In this document: positions 1-7,250 of the stretch, piece after piece
Layout: the number at the start of each line of letters is the position of its first letter
Numbering within the stretch: the stretch's first letter is position 1
NCBI GenBank assembly: GCA_963628035.1
Contig: CAVGED010000052.1
Location: 1-22,520, forward strand
From: 14-2 sp963628035
GTDB lineage: Bacteria; Bacillota; Clostridia; Lachnospirales; Lachnospiraceae
Reading direction: 5' to 3'
Length of the DNA: 22,520 nt
Program-made: the position numbers and the translations under genes
The notes under the pieces: model-generated
Told to the model about the DNA's origin: nothing
The model's input: the letters and a program-made list of their open reading frames with translations, nothing else
Database searches by the model: none

Positions 1-82
1 GAGATTTTCATGATTTCCGACCACCATAGAAGCTGAATATCAAAAAAAATTGTTTCGGGACTTACTGGTGAGAGGAATATGG

Positions 83-250
83 TCAATTAATCAGCGCTTC
101 TCTAAATCCCCACGCTGTGGTTGAAAACAGTTTTTCTAAAGAATCCTTATATGCTGATTCATCAATTTCAACACCAGCATCTATGGCTCTGTTATAAAGT
201 GAATCAAGAATACTGCGAACACGTTCATTTCTTTCGTCTATTGCACTCAT
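83..250 (-). CDS. short ORF, 55 aa, unknown, possibly a truncated N-terminus
   Basis: ATG at 250 is preceded on the minus strand by AAAGGAG with a 10-nt spacer, a convincing ribosome site, and the frame stays open for 55 codons to a TGA at 83-85. The peptide starts MSAIDERNER, is charged and looks helical, and ends FSTTAWGFREALIN. The end looks abrupt: this resembles the first part of a larger protein cut off by a rearrangement, since what follows (82 down to 1) has no clear coding continuation in any frame. I do not recognise the family with certainty; an N-terminal piece of a restriction endonuclease is a weak guess from memory. It lies just downstream of a decayed glycosylase fragment on the same strand. 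Confidence 0.42.
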   Translation of the reverse strand: MSAIDERNERVRSILDSLYNRAIDAGVEIDESAYKDSLEKLFSTTAWGFREALIN

Positions 251-307
251 TGCGAATTTACTCCTTTCATTTGAATAGATGGAATTCTTTCTTTGTCATT
301 TCCATAT

Positions 308-478
308 CTAATGTCCTATAGCAAATGCGAGATGCATTTTTGCTGTCCATTTCCCGATACCTCTGATTTTTGTCAGACTCTTAATGACTTCCTTTTCTGC
401 CAATTTTCACATTTTCTCAAGATCAAGGGACATGTCGACAATGGCAGTCGTGATTTCTTGCCCTGCTTTTACTGATGA
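308..478 (-). pseudogene. remnant of an AlkA-type DNA-3-methyladenine glycosylase (HhH-GPD)
   Basis: Reading the minus strand from 478 to 308 gives a frame that contains the helix-hairpin-helix signature of AlkA-type glycosylases, LTKIRGIGKWTAKM, preceded by KAGQEITTAIVDMSLDLEKM, which fits the family segment just before the hairpin. An in-frame TGA at 407-409 separates the two, and another stop (TAG, 308-310) follows AFAIGH. The catalytic Asp region expected after the hairpin is absent. Intact family members are about 200-300 residues, so this is a roughly 57-codon fragment. The family removes alkylated bases from DNA; this copy cannot. Identification rests on the GIGxWTA motif and flanking similarity, by eye. 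Confidence 0.55.
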
Positions 479-1186
479 CCTTCGCCAGACACATATTCTC
501 CTTGCACAGATGCTGAACGAAGGGGATGTTCATATTGAACGTAACTACATTAGGCAAGATGCCACCTCCCACAGTCCTTTATCTTAGGAAAATGTTATGC
601 ATTATTTGCCTGTCTTAATATTTTCCGCTACCCGAGAGAGACAGAGAGTGTCCGTCCAGTCCGCTTTTCCCAAAAGAGATTTTGCTAAAGTGGTGTATAT
701 AAGGCAGGCTGATAAGAAATTGCAGTCAAGCCCCAGCACCATATTGTGGCAAGGAAAGAGTGTATAAAGTTATTACACTTAAAACTTGATTTCTACATTT
801 TTTGCGAATTTTTATCGGATGAACACAAAAAATTGCGAATGTAAAGAATCCTCTTAGTTCGAATGGCGTTATAAGGACGGAGGGATGCATAAGAGTTCGG
901 AACGCAGAGATTCGTCAGCAAGCCGCTGACGATTTTCAAATGTTTCCGTTTCATCAGTAACTTGCTGGCGAATCTGGATTGCAGTTGTTTTTTCGCATTC
1001 CGTGGGGACATTATATGTTCCGCCAGACAGATTGGAACTTATGCCACCTACTTCTCGATTTGACGGTGATGGAAAAACGAAGAAGAAACAGGGAGTCGAA
1101 AGCTTTATATGGCAAACAGTTATAAAGGAACCAAGCTACTTTTCGTGTGCTTGGTGAGTCACTCCGGAAACCGTGAAAATAACCAA
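479..1186. other. about 700 bp without a supportable gene
   Basis: This stretch is AT-richer than the rest of the window and has only short ORFs with no ribosome site, no recognisable motif and no codon pattern like the neighbours; the longest (793-1011 minus, 72 codons) gives a basic, low-complexity-looking protein that I do not recognise. It holds one clear inverted repeat (908-975). I see no tRNA, rRNA fragment or intact transposase. With the glycosylase remnant beside it, it is best read as a decayed intergenic zone upstream of dnaE. Confidence 0.5.
908..975. repeat. 15-bp inverted repeat with an alternative internal hairpin
   Basis: AGATTCGTCAGCAAG (908-922) pairs with CTTGCTGGCGAATCT (961-975), 15 pairs including one G-U, around a 38-nt loop. 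The left arm can instead form a tighter hairpin, TCGTCAGC/GCTGACGA (912-919 with 925-932), followed by TTTT at 933-936, which resembles a weak terminator. The two folds exclude each other. It could be a transposon-end remnant, a terminator for a vanished gene, or part of a leader; the sequence does not decide. Confidence 0.45.
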
Positions 1187-1215
1187 TTGCTATCCCCTGG
1201 AAAACGTGATAATAT
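1187..1215 (+). promoter_or_regulatory. candidate dnaE promoter
   Basis: TTGCTA (1187-1192), a 17-bp spacer and TAATAT (1210-1215), with TG one base before the -10 (extended -10). Each box matches consensus at 4 of 6. It lies 56 bp before the dnaE start. AGGAG at 1256-1260 and AGGA at 1262-1265 are the possible ribosome sites for ATG 1272. Confidence 0.35.
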
Positions 1216-1271
1216 TTATAGAAGATAAGTAATCACGGATAACAGATAAAAGAACAGGAGTAGGATCGATC

Positions 1272-4200
1272 ATGGCATTTACCCACCTGCATGTCCATAC
1301 AGAGTACAGCCTTCTGGATGGTTCCAACAAGATAAAAGAATATGTGGCCAGAGTCAAGGAACTGGGAATGAACAGTGCAGCCATCACAGACCATGGGGTT
1401 ATGTATGGTGTCATTGATTTCTACCGGGCCGCCAGGGCGGAGGGGATCAACCCCATCCTGGGCTGCGAGGTCTATGTGGCGCCTGGCTCCCGGTTCGACC
1501 GGGAACGGGTAGAGGGCGAGGATCGGTACTATCATCTGGTGCTGCTGGCAGAGAATAACACGGGATACAGCAACCTCATGAAGATCGTCTCCAAGGGCTT
1601 TGTGGACGGGTACTATTACCGACCCAGGGTGGATCGTGAGGTCCTCGAGCAGTATCACGAGGGAATCATCGCTCTGAGCGCCTGCCTGGCGGGCGAGATA
1701 CCGCGCCTTCTGCAGCGGGGGCTCTATGAGGAAGCCAAGGCTGCGGCACTGTGGCATCAGGATATTTTCGGAAAAGGAAATTACTTCCTGGAGCTTCAGG
1801 AACACGGGATCCCGGAGCAGCGGACGGTGAACCAGCAGTTGCTTCGGATGAGCAAGGAGACCGGAATCGGACTGGTAGCCACCAACGATGTACACTATAC
1901 CTACGAGGAGGACGTGGAGCCTCACGATATCCTATTATGTATTCAGACGGGAAAAAAGCTGGCAGATGAAAACCGCATGCGCTATGAGGGCGGTCAGTAT
2001 TATGTGAAGTCTGAGGCGGAGATGCGGGAACTGTTTCCTTATGCCCTTGAGGCACTGGAGAATACCCAGCGGATCGCTGACCGCTGCCACGTGGAGATTG
2101 AGTTCGGTGTGACCAAGCTGCCGAAATACGATGTGCCGGATGGCATGACCAGCTGGGAATATCTGAATAAGCTTTGCTTTGAGGGATTGGTGCGGCGGTA
2201 TCCGGACAAGCATGAGGAGCTGGCAGAGAAGCTGTCCTATGAGCTTAGTGTCATCAAGACTATGGGATATGTGGATTACTTCCTGATCGTCTGGGATTTC
2301 ATCCATTTTGCACGAAGCCAGGACATTGCTGTTGGGCCGGGGCGGGGAAGCGCTGCCGGGAGTCTGGTGGCCTACACCCTGGAGATCACCAGCATCGATC
2401 CCATCCGCTACAGTCTTCTGTTTGAGCGGTTCTTAAACCCGGAGCGTGTGTCCATGCCCGATATCGATATTGACTTCTGTGTGGAACGCCGGCAGGAGGT
2501 CATTGATTATGTGGTGCGCAAGTACGGCAAGGACCGGGTGGTGCAGATCGTGACCTTCGGTACGATGGCGGCCCGTGGCGTGATACGGGATGTTGGCCGT
2601 GTGATGGATCTGCCCTATGCATTTGTGGACAGCATTGCCAAGCAGATTCCCAATGAACTGGGAATTACCATAGACAAGGCGCTGGTGATGAATCCGGAGC
2701 TACGGGGGCTCTATGAGAGTGATGAGAATGTCAAGAAGCTCATCGACATGTCCAAACGGCTGGAGGGTCTGCCGCGTCATACCTCCATGCATGCAGCGGG
2801 AGTGGTTATCAGTCAGAAGTCTGTGGATGAATATGTACCTCTGTCTCGGGCTTCCGACGGCTCCATCACGACTCAGTTTACTATGACAACCCTGGAGGAG
2901 CTGGGACTTTTGAAGATGGATTTCCTGGGACTTCGGAACCTGACGGTGATCCAGAATACCGAGCGTCTGATACATAAGAACCAGAATCCGAATTTTAAGA
3001 TCGATGCGATCGATTATGATGATAAGAAAGTGCTGGATTCCCTGGGAACCGGGAAGACAGACGGCGTGTTCCAGTTGGAGAGTGCCGGGATGAAGAACTT
3101 CATGAAGGAACTGAAGCCCCAGAGCCTTGAGGATGTCATCGCCGGAATCTCCTTGTATCGTCCGGGTCCTATGGACTTCATTCCAGCCTACATCAAGGGG
3201 AAGAACAACCCGGAGGACATAACCTACGACTGCCCCCAACTGGAACCGATTCTGGCACCCACCTATGGGTGTATTGTCTATCAGGAGCAGGTCATGCAGA
3301 TCGTGCGGGATCTGGCCGGATACTCCTTGGGGCGAAGCGACCTGGTGCGCCGTGCCATGTCCAAGAAAAAAGGCTCCGTCATGGAGAAGGAACGTCAGAA
3401 TTTCGTCTGGGGAAACCCGGATGAGGGTGTGCCCGGCTGTATCGCAAATGGCATTGATGAACATACGGCTAATAAGATCTACGATGAGATGATCGATTTC
3501 GCCAAGTATGCGTTCAATAAGTCCCATGCGGCGGCTTATGCGGTGGTGGCATATCAGACGGCGTTTTTGAAATATTATTATCCGGTGGAGTATATGGCGG
3601 CATTGATGACCTCGGTGATGAGCAATTCCGGCAAAGTTGCAGAGTATATCCTGAGTTGTCGGAAGATGGGGATCTCGGTGCTGCCGCCGGATGTGAATGA
3701 GGGAGAGGGAGCCTTCTCCGTGTCCGCGGGGAGCATTCGCTACGGGCTTTCCGCCATCAAGAGCGTGAACCATGCCTGCATTGACAAGCTGTGTGAAGAG
3801 CGGGCAGAGCGCGGCCCGTTTCGGGATCTCAAGGATTTCCTGACCCGTATGGCGGATAAGGAACTGAATAAACGTGTGGTGGAGAACTTCATCAAGGCCG
3901 GGGCGCTGGACAGTCTGGGTGGCAACCGTAAGCAGAAGATGCTGGTCTACGCCACGATCCTGGACGATATCTCCCAGGAGAAGAAAACCTCCATGGCGGG
4001 GCAGATGACGCTCTTCGATCTGGTGGACGACAGCCAGAAGCAGGAATTCGATGTGAAGATGCCGGATGTGCCGGAGTATGCCAAGGAGATGCTCTTAGCA
4101 TTCGAGAAGGAAGTGCTTGGCGTATACATCAGCGGTCATCCGCTGGAGGAATATGAGGATAAGTGGCGAAAGAATATTTCCAGAGTAACCTCTGATTTCG

Positions 4201-4754
4201 TGCTGGATGAGGAGACCGGAAGGACGAAGGTGGTGGACGGCGAGGTCGCTACAGTGGGCGGCATGATCGTGGATCGGACCATCAAGTACACCAAGAACAA
4301 CAAGACCATGGCTTTTATTACACTGGAGGATCTGGTGGGAACCCTGGAGATCATTGTTTTTCCCAGGGATTATGAGAAGAACAGTCGTCTGTTGGAGCTG
4401 GATAACAAGGTATTTGTACGAGGGCGTGTATCCGTCGAGGAGGAGAAGAACGGTAAGCTGATCTGTGAGCGGATCACAGCCTTCGACGATACGAAGAAGG
4501 AGCTGTGGCTCCAGTTTGACACGATGGAGCAGTACGAAGGCCTGGAGGCGAAGCTCTTTGAAGCACTGCACGAGTCGGACGGCGGGGATCCTGTGATCGT
4601 CTATATTGCGGGAACGAAGCAGATGAAACGCCTGCCGCCAAGCCGGAATGTCAAGGTGAATCCCGAGCTTGTCAAAAGCCTGGCCGGGTTCCTGGGTGAA
4701 AAAAATGTAAAGGTTGTAGAAAAATTTATTGAAAATAGTGAGAAAAGGTATTAA
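1272..4754 (+). CDS. dnaE: DNA polymerase III alpha subunit, DnaE type
   Basis: Replicative DNA polymerase catalytic subunit, cytoplasmic, part of the replisome. The 1160 residues show the full family order: an N-terminal PHP domain (THLHVHTEYSLLDG at residues 4-17, TDHGVMYG near 40); the polymerase core with GPGRGSAAGS near 357 and PDIDIDF, whose D397 and D399 align with the first two catalytic aspartates; the third, D550, in KMDFLGLRN; the helix-hairpin-helix region; and an OB fold near 990-1080 (VGGMIVDRT ... AFITLEDLVGTLEIIVFP). Length is normal for DnaE1. There is no proofreading exonuclease insertion, so this is not PolC. In Clostridia DnaE usually coexists with PolC. The order dnaE-pfkA-TrmH is common in related genomes; the gene usually found upstream is not here, where a decayed stretch occurs instead. 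Confidence 0.97.
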   Translation: MAFTHLHVHTEYSLLDGSNKIKEYVARVKELGMNSAAITDHGVMYGVIDFYRAARAEGINPILGCEVYVAPGSRFDRERVEGEDRYYHLVLLAENNTGYSNLMKIVSKGFVDGYYYRPRVDREVLEQYHEGIIALSACLAGEIPRLLQRGLYEEAKAAALWHQDIFGKGNYFLELQEHGIPEQRTVNQQLLRMSKETGIGLVATNDVHYTYEEDVEPHDILLCIQTGKKLADENRMRYEGGQYYVKSEAEMRELFPYALEALENTQRIADRCHVEIEFGVTKLPKYDVPDGMTSWEYLNKLCFEGLVRRYPDKHEELAEKLSYELSVIKTMGYVDYFLIVWDFIHFARSQDIAVGPGRGSAAGSLVAYTLEITSIDPIRYSLLFERFLNPERVSMPDIDIDFCVERRQEVIDYVVRKYGKDRVVQIVTFGTMAARGVIRDVGRVMDLPYAFVDSIAKQIPNELGITIDKALVMNPELRGLYESDENVKKLIDMSKRLEGLPRHTSMHAAGVVISQKSVDEYVPLSRASDGSITTQFTMTTLEELGLLKMDFLGLRNLTVIQNTERLIHKNQNPNFKIDAIDYDDKKVLDSLGTGKTDGVFQLESAGMKNFMKELKPQSLEDVIAGISLYRPGPMDFIPAYIKGKNNPEDITYDCPQLEPILAPTYGCIVYQEQVMQIVRDLAGYSLGRSDLVRRAMSKKKGSVMEKERQNFVWGNPDEGVPGCIANGIDEHTANKIYDEMIDFAKYAFNKSHAAAYAVVAYQTAFLKYYYPVEYMAALMTSVMSNSGKVAEYILSCRKMGISVLPPDVNEGEGAFSVSAGSIRYGLSAIKSVNHACIDKLCEERAERGPFRDLKDFLTRMADKELNKRVVENFIKAGALDSLGGNRKQKMLVYATILDDISQEKKTSMAGQMTLFDLVDDSQKQEFDVKMPDVPEYAKEMLLAFEKEVLGVYISGHPLEEYEDKWRKNISRVTSDFVLDEETGRTKVVDGEVATVGGMIVDRTIKYTKNNKTMAFITLEDLVGTLEIIVFPRDYEKNSRLLELDNKVFVRGRVSVEEEKNGKLICERITAFDDTKKELWLQFDTMEQYEGLEAKLFEALHESDGGDPVIVYIAGTKQMKRLPPSRNVKVNPELVKSLAGFLGEKNVKVVEKFIENSEKRY

Positions 4755-4763
4755 TATATAGGA

Positions 4764-4921
4764 AACAGTTCAGCTATCGAGTGTGATACAGGCGAATCGT
4801 GCTTGCACGAATGAGAATGTATCACATTCGATAAGGTGAGCGCCAGGTTATGAGCAAAGTTAGCTGCGAAGCAGCGAGAAAACACCGGAGGTGTCTTTGC
4901 GAATGGCGCGTCTGAACTGTT
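4764..4921. repeat. 158-bp multi-hairpin palindromic element
   Basis: The gap between dnaE and pfkA is almost entirely paired. A closing stem AACAGTTCAG/CTGAACTGTT (4764-4773 with 4912-4921, 10 perfect pairs) encloses two branches. Branch 1: 4775-4789 with 4819-4833 (15 pairs, one G-U), capped by TCGTGC/GCACGA (4797-4802 with 4805-4810). Branch 2: GCGCCA/TGGCGC (4840-4845 with 4904-4909), then GCAAAG/CTTTGC (4854-4859 with 4895-4900), holding two hairpins, GCTGC/GCAGC (4863-4875) and ACACC/GGTGT (4882-4894). Terminal inverted repeats and no coding capacity suit a MITE-like dispersed repeat; position in the pfkA leader also allows an RNA role. I have a vague memory of similar intergenic palindromes in Lachnospiraceae but cannot verify it. 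No T-run follows, so it is not a simple terminator. Confidence 0.75.
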
Positions 4922-4966
4922 GCACAAAGTAAATTATTAAGGAAGAATTTTAGGAGGTATATAGAA

Positions 4967-5941
4967 ATGGCAAAAGAGATTCGCACCATCGGTGTTTTAA
5001 CCAGCGGCGGCGACGCGCCGGGAATGAACGCGGCAATTCGTGCCGTGGTACGTCAGGCAATCTCCAAGGGACTGAAGGTGAAGGGCATTAAGAGAGGTTA
5101 TGCAGGTCTGCTTCAGGAAGAGATCATAGATATGAAGGCCAAGGATGTTTCCGATATTATCCAGCGGGGTGGCACGATCTTACAGACTGCACGGTGTCCG
5201 GAGTTCAAGGAGCTGGAGGTGCAGAAGAAGGCTGCTGAGATATGCAGAAAACATGGGATTGACGGAATCGTCATCATCGGCGGTGACGGATCCTTCCGGG
5301 GCGCACAGAAGCTGGCGGCTCTTGGCATCAATACCATCGGTCTTCCGGGAACCATCGACCTGGATATTGCGTGTACAGACTACACCATTGGATTTGATAC
5401 TGCTGTTAACACGGCTATGGAGGCAATCGATAAGGTGCGTGATACCTCGACATCTCACGAGCGTTGTTCCATTATCGAGGTTATGGGTCGTAATGCGGGC
5501 TATATCGCACTGTGGTGTGGCATTGCCAACGGTGCAGAGGATATCCTGTTGCCGGAGAAGTATGACTATGACGAGCAGCGGCTTGTGAACCGGATCATTG
5601 ACAACCGGAAGCGCGGCAAGCAGCATTATATTATCGTCAATGCGGAGGGCATCGGCCATTCCGCCAGCATGGCGAAGCGTATCGAGGCGGCCACCGGAAT
5701 GGAGACACGTGCCACGATCCTGGGGCATATGCAGCGCGGCGGCAGCCCGACCTGTAAGGATCGGGTGTATGCCTCCACAATGGGAGCCATGGCTGTGGAT
5801 CTGATATGCGAAGGTAAGACCAACCGGGTAGTTGCATACAGTCACGGCGAGTTCGTGGATTATGACATCGACGAAGCGCTGGCCATGACCAAGGAGATTC
5901 CGGAATATCAGTACGATATCTGCAAGAACTTAGCAATTTAA
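4967..5941 (+). CDS. pfkA: ATP-dependent 6-phosphofructokinase
   Basis: Phosphorylates fructose-6-phosphate to fructose-1,6-bisphosphate with ATP, the committed step of glycolysis; cytoplasmic, normally a homotetramer. 324 residues, close to the 320 of E. coli PfkA. Visible motifs: TSGGDAPGMNAAIR at the N-terminus (ATP and effector contacts), IIGGDGS near residue 105 (Gly after GGD, as in ATP- rather than PPi-dependent enzymes), PGTIDLDI with the catalytic Asp at 131, TSHERCS and EVMGRNAGY (substrate arginines), and HMQRGGSPT (fructose-6-phosphate site). Leu132 sits where many homologues have Asn (TIDND); the flanking aspartates are intact, so activity is expected. AGGAGG lies 8-9 nt before the ATG. 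The structured element at 4764-4921 would be in its leader if transcribed from dnaE. No dedicated promoter is obvious. Confidence 0.97.
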   Translation: MAKEIRTIGVLTSGGDAPGMNAAIRAVVRQAISKGLKVKGIKRGYAGLLQEEIIDMKAKDVSDIIQRGGTILQTARCPEFKELEVQKKAAEICRKHGIDGIVIIGGDGSFRGAQKLAALGINTIGLPGTIDLDIACTDYTIGFDTAVNTAMEAIDKVRDTSTSHERCSIIEVMGRNAGYIALWCGIANGAEDILLPEKYDYDEQRLVNRIIDNRKRGKQHYIIVNAEGIGHSASMAKRIEAATGMETRATILGHMQRGGSPTCKDRVYASTMGAMAVDLICEGKTNRVVAYSHGEFVDYDIDEALAMTKEIPEYQYDICKNLAI

Positions 5942-5977
5942 GATGGCTGTGAATCGTAATAATCTGAGGGCGCAATA

Positions 5978-6814
5978 ATGATCACAAGCAGCAGCAATCA
6001 ACAGATAAAAGATATTATGCAATTGCAGAAAAAGTCAAAAACTCGCTGGCAACAGCGGGTTTTTGTAGTGGAAGGGCCACGAATGGTGGCAGAGACACCG
6101 AGGGAGCTGGTGCAGAAGGTGTACCTCTCCGAGAGCTTCTGGCGAGAGAAATTCTCAGAGGACAGAGCTGGTGCCGGAATGGAGCCGAACGGTGGCGGAA
6201 TAAAGGATATTGATTGGAGACTGTGGTTAGAGAACTATGAATACGAAATCGTTTCGGATTCTGTTTTCTCAGCCATCAGTGATACGAAAACGCCCCAGGG
6301 AATCCTTTGCCTGGTGCGGATGCCGGAGTATGCCCTTGCAGATCTGCTGAAGTCGGAATGTCCGCATCTGCTGTTGCTGGAGAGCATTCAGGATCCCGGA
6401 AATCTTGGGACTATGCTGCGTACCGGAGAAGGCGCCGGTGTGGACGGTATTATCATGAACCGCTCCACCGTCGACCTTTTTAACCCAAAGGTCATTCGGG
6501 CTACCATGGGCTCCCTGTACCGGGTGCCGTTTGTTCTTGTGGATGATCTGGCTGAAGTTGCCGGGGCGCTGAAGCGTCATGGAATTACGCTTCACGCCGC
6601 GCACTTAAAGGGGACGGAGACGTATGATACGCCGGATTACACAAAGGGAACTGCGTTCCTCATTGGGAATGAGGGCAACGGTCTCAGTGATGAGACGGCT
6701 GCACTGGCGGATGCGTACATCCGCATTCCCATGGAAGGAAAGGTAGAGTCCTTAAACGCAGCCATTGCTGCGACGCTGTTAATGTATGAGGTACACAGGC
6801 AGCGGCGGAAATAG
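5978..6814 (+). CDS. TrmH/SpoU-family RNA 2'-O-ribose methyltransferase
   Basis: S-adenosylmethionine-dependent methylation of a ribose in rRNA or tRNA; which base is not shown by the sequence. 278 residues: an N-terminal substrate-binding domain (SSNQQIKDIMQLQKKSKTR, then FVVEGPRMV), and the knotted SPOUT domain with its three motifs, ESIQDPGNLGTMLRT (residues 135-149, with N142 and R148), FLIGNEGNGLS (N231, E232) and IPMEGKVESLNAAIA near 250-265. It follows pfkA by 36 bp with GAGG before the ATG, so co-transcription with dnaE-pfkA is likely. A substrate-domain protein of this type is close to RlmB or the YsgA/TrmH-like paralogues; the exact family member is left open. Confidence 0.9.
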   Translation: MITSSSNQQIKDIMQLQKKSKTRWQQRVFVVEGPRMVAETPRELVQKVYLSESFWREKFSEDRAGAGMEPNGGGIKDIDWRLWLENYEYEIVSDSVFSAISDTKTPQGILCLVRMPEYALADLLKSECPHLLLLESIQDPGNLGTMLRTGEGAGVDGIIMNRSTVDLFNPKVIRATMGSLYRVPFVLVDDLAEVAGALKRHGITLHAAHLKGTETYDTPDYTKGTAFLIGNEGNGLSDETAALADAYIRIPMEGKVESLNAAIAATLLMYEVHRQRRK

Positions 6815-6833
6815 CAGGAAATCCTTCCCTGCT
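6813..6833. terminator. weak hairpin between convergent genes
   Basis: AGCAGGAA/TTCCCTGCT (6813-6820 with 6825-6833, one bulged C) spans the stop codon of the methyltransferase gene and lies in the 27-bp gap before the converging minus-strand gene ends. There is no clean T-run on either strand, so termination is possible but not proven. Confidence 0.3.
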
Positions 6834-6841
6834 TGAAAACA

Positions 6842-7105
6842 TCAATCCTCCTCGATTACATGTATTTCCAGGTAATCGAAGGGGATTTCTTCTACAAAAT
6901 TATCCTGATAGAAGCGAGCCTTATCGTGTCGCTTGAATTCCGCGATGGTGGCGTCCAGCCAGATAGGCTTGCCCAGGTCGAACTCATAGCAGGCTGTATC
7001 CAGAGCCTGGAAGATCTTGTGGGTTCTTGTCTCGGAGGAATTGTCCTCTACTACGGTATCCTTCAATAGATGATTGTCCTTAAATATCTTAAACCATATG
7101 CGCAT
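6842..7105 (-). CDS. conserved-looking hypothetical protein, 87 aa
   Basis: Starts at ATG 7105: on the minus strand AAAGGA lies 8-9 nt upstream, and an in-frame TTG further up overlaps that ribosome site, so it is not the start. The product (MRIWFKIFKDNHLLKDTVVE ...) is small, soluble and acidic, with no membrane segment or signal peptide; it ends DYLEIHVIEED. It looks like an ordinary cytoplasmic protein with short beta strands at both ends. I do not recognise a named family, although the sequence looks like those of small conserved Lachnospiraceae proteins. It has its own promoter (7143-7171) and faces away from the rhamnosidase gene. Confidence 0.8.
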   Translation of the reverse strand: MRIWFKIFKDNHLLKDTVVEDNSSETRTHKIFQALDTACYEFDLGKPIWLDATIAEFKRHDKARFYQDNFVEEIPFDYLEIHVIEED

Positions 7106-7142
7106 GGGGAATGTCCTTTCCAAGTATTAGCATAGTAGGCAA

Positions 7143-7171
7143 ATTATATCACAATATGCCTATGACATCAA
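7143..7171 (-). promoter_or_regulatory. promoter for the 87-aa protein
   Basis: Minus strand: TTGATG (7166-7171), exactly 17 bp, then perfect TATAAT (7143-7148), 38 bp before the start codon. It lies back to back with the rhamnosidase promoter; the two -35 boxes are 18 bp apart. Confidence 0.65.
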
Positions 7172-7189
7172 TTCCTTAAATTTTTCGAC

Positions 7190-7218
7190 TTGACGAAACA
7201 GCGTGAAAAGGTTATACT
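7190..7218 (+). promoter_or_regulatory. promoter for the GH78 gene
   Basis: TTGACG (7190-7195), exactly 17 bp, then TATACT (7213-7218), followed 32 bp later by the start codon with GGAGG at 7239-7243. Both boxes match consensus at 5 of 6. Confidence 0.65.
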
Positions 7219-7250
7219 CGTGGAAGATAAGAAATATTGGAGGATTTTTT

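Noticed and set aside
1..82. Possible partial minus-strand gene starting at 27 or running off the left edge
   Set aside because: Too short to judge; no ribosome site before the ATG at 27 and no recognisable motif.
121..587. Three plus-strand ORFs of 60-67 codons
   Set aside because: They lie opposite the glycosylase remnant and the 55-aa ORF, overlap one another, and have no ribosome sites.
793..1011. 72-codon minus-strand ORF upstream of dnaE
   Set aside because: No ribosome site, no recognisable sequence, crosses the inverted repeat; probably chance.
2700..3773. 357-codon open frame on the minus strand inside dnaE
   Set aside because: Shadow of the biased codon use of dnaE; no ribosome site, no recognisable motif, and dnaE is certain.
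4755..4966. Riboswitch controlling pfkA
   Set aside because: The paired region does not match any riboswitch class I know; the end-repeat architecture fits a dispersed repeat as well or better.
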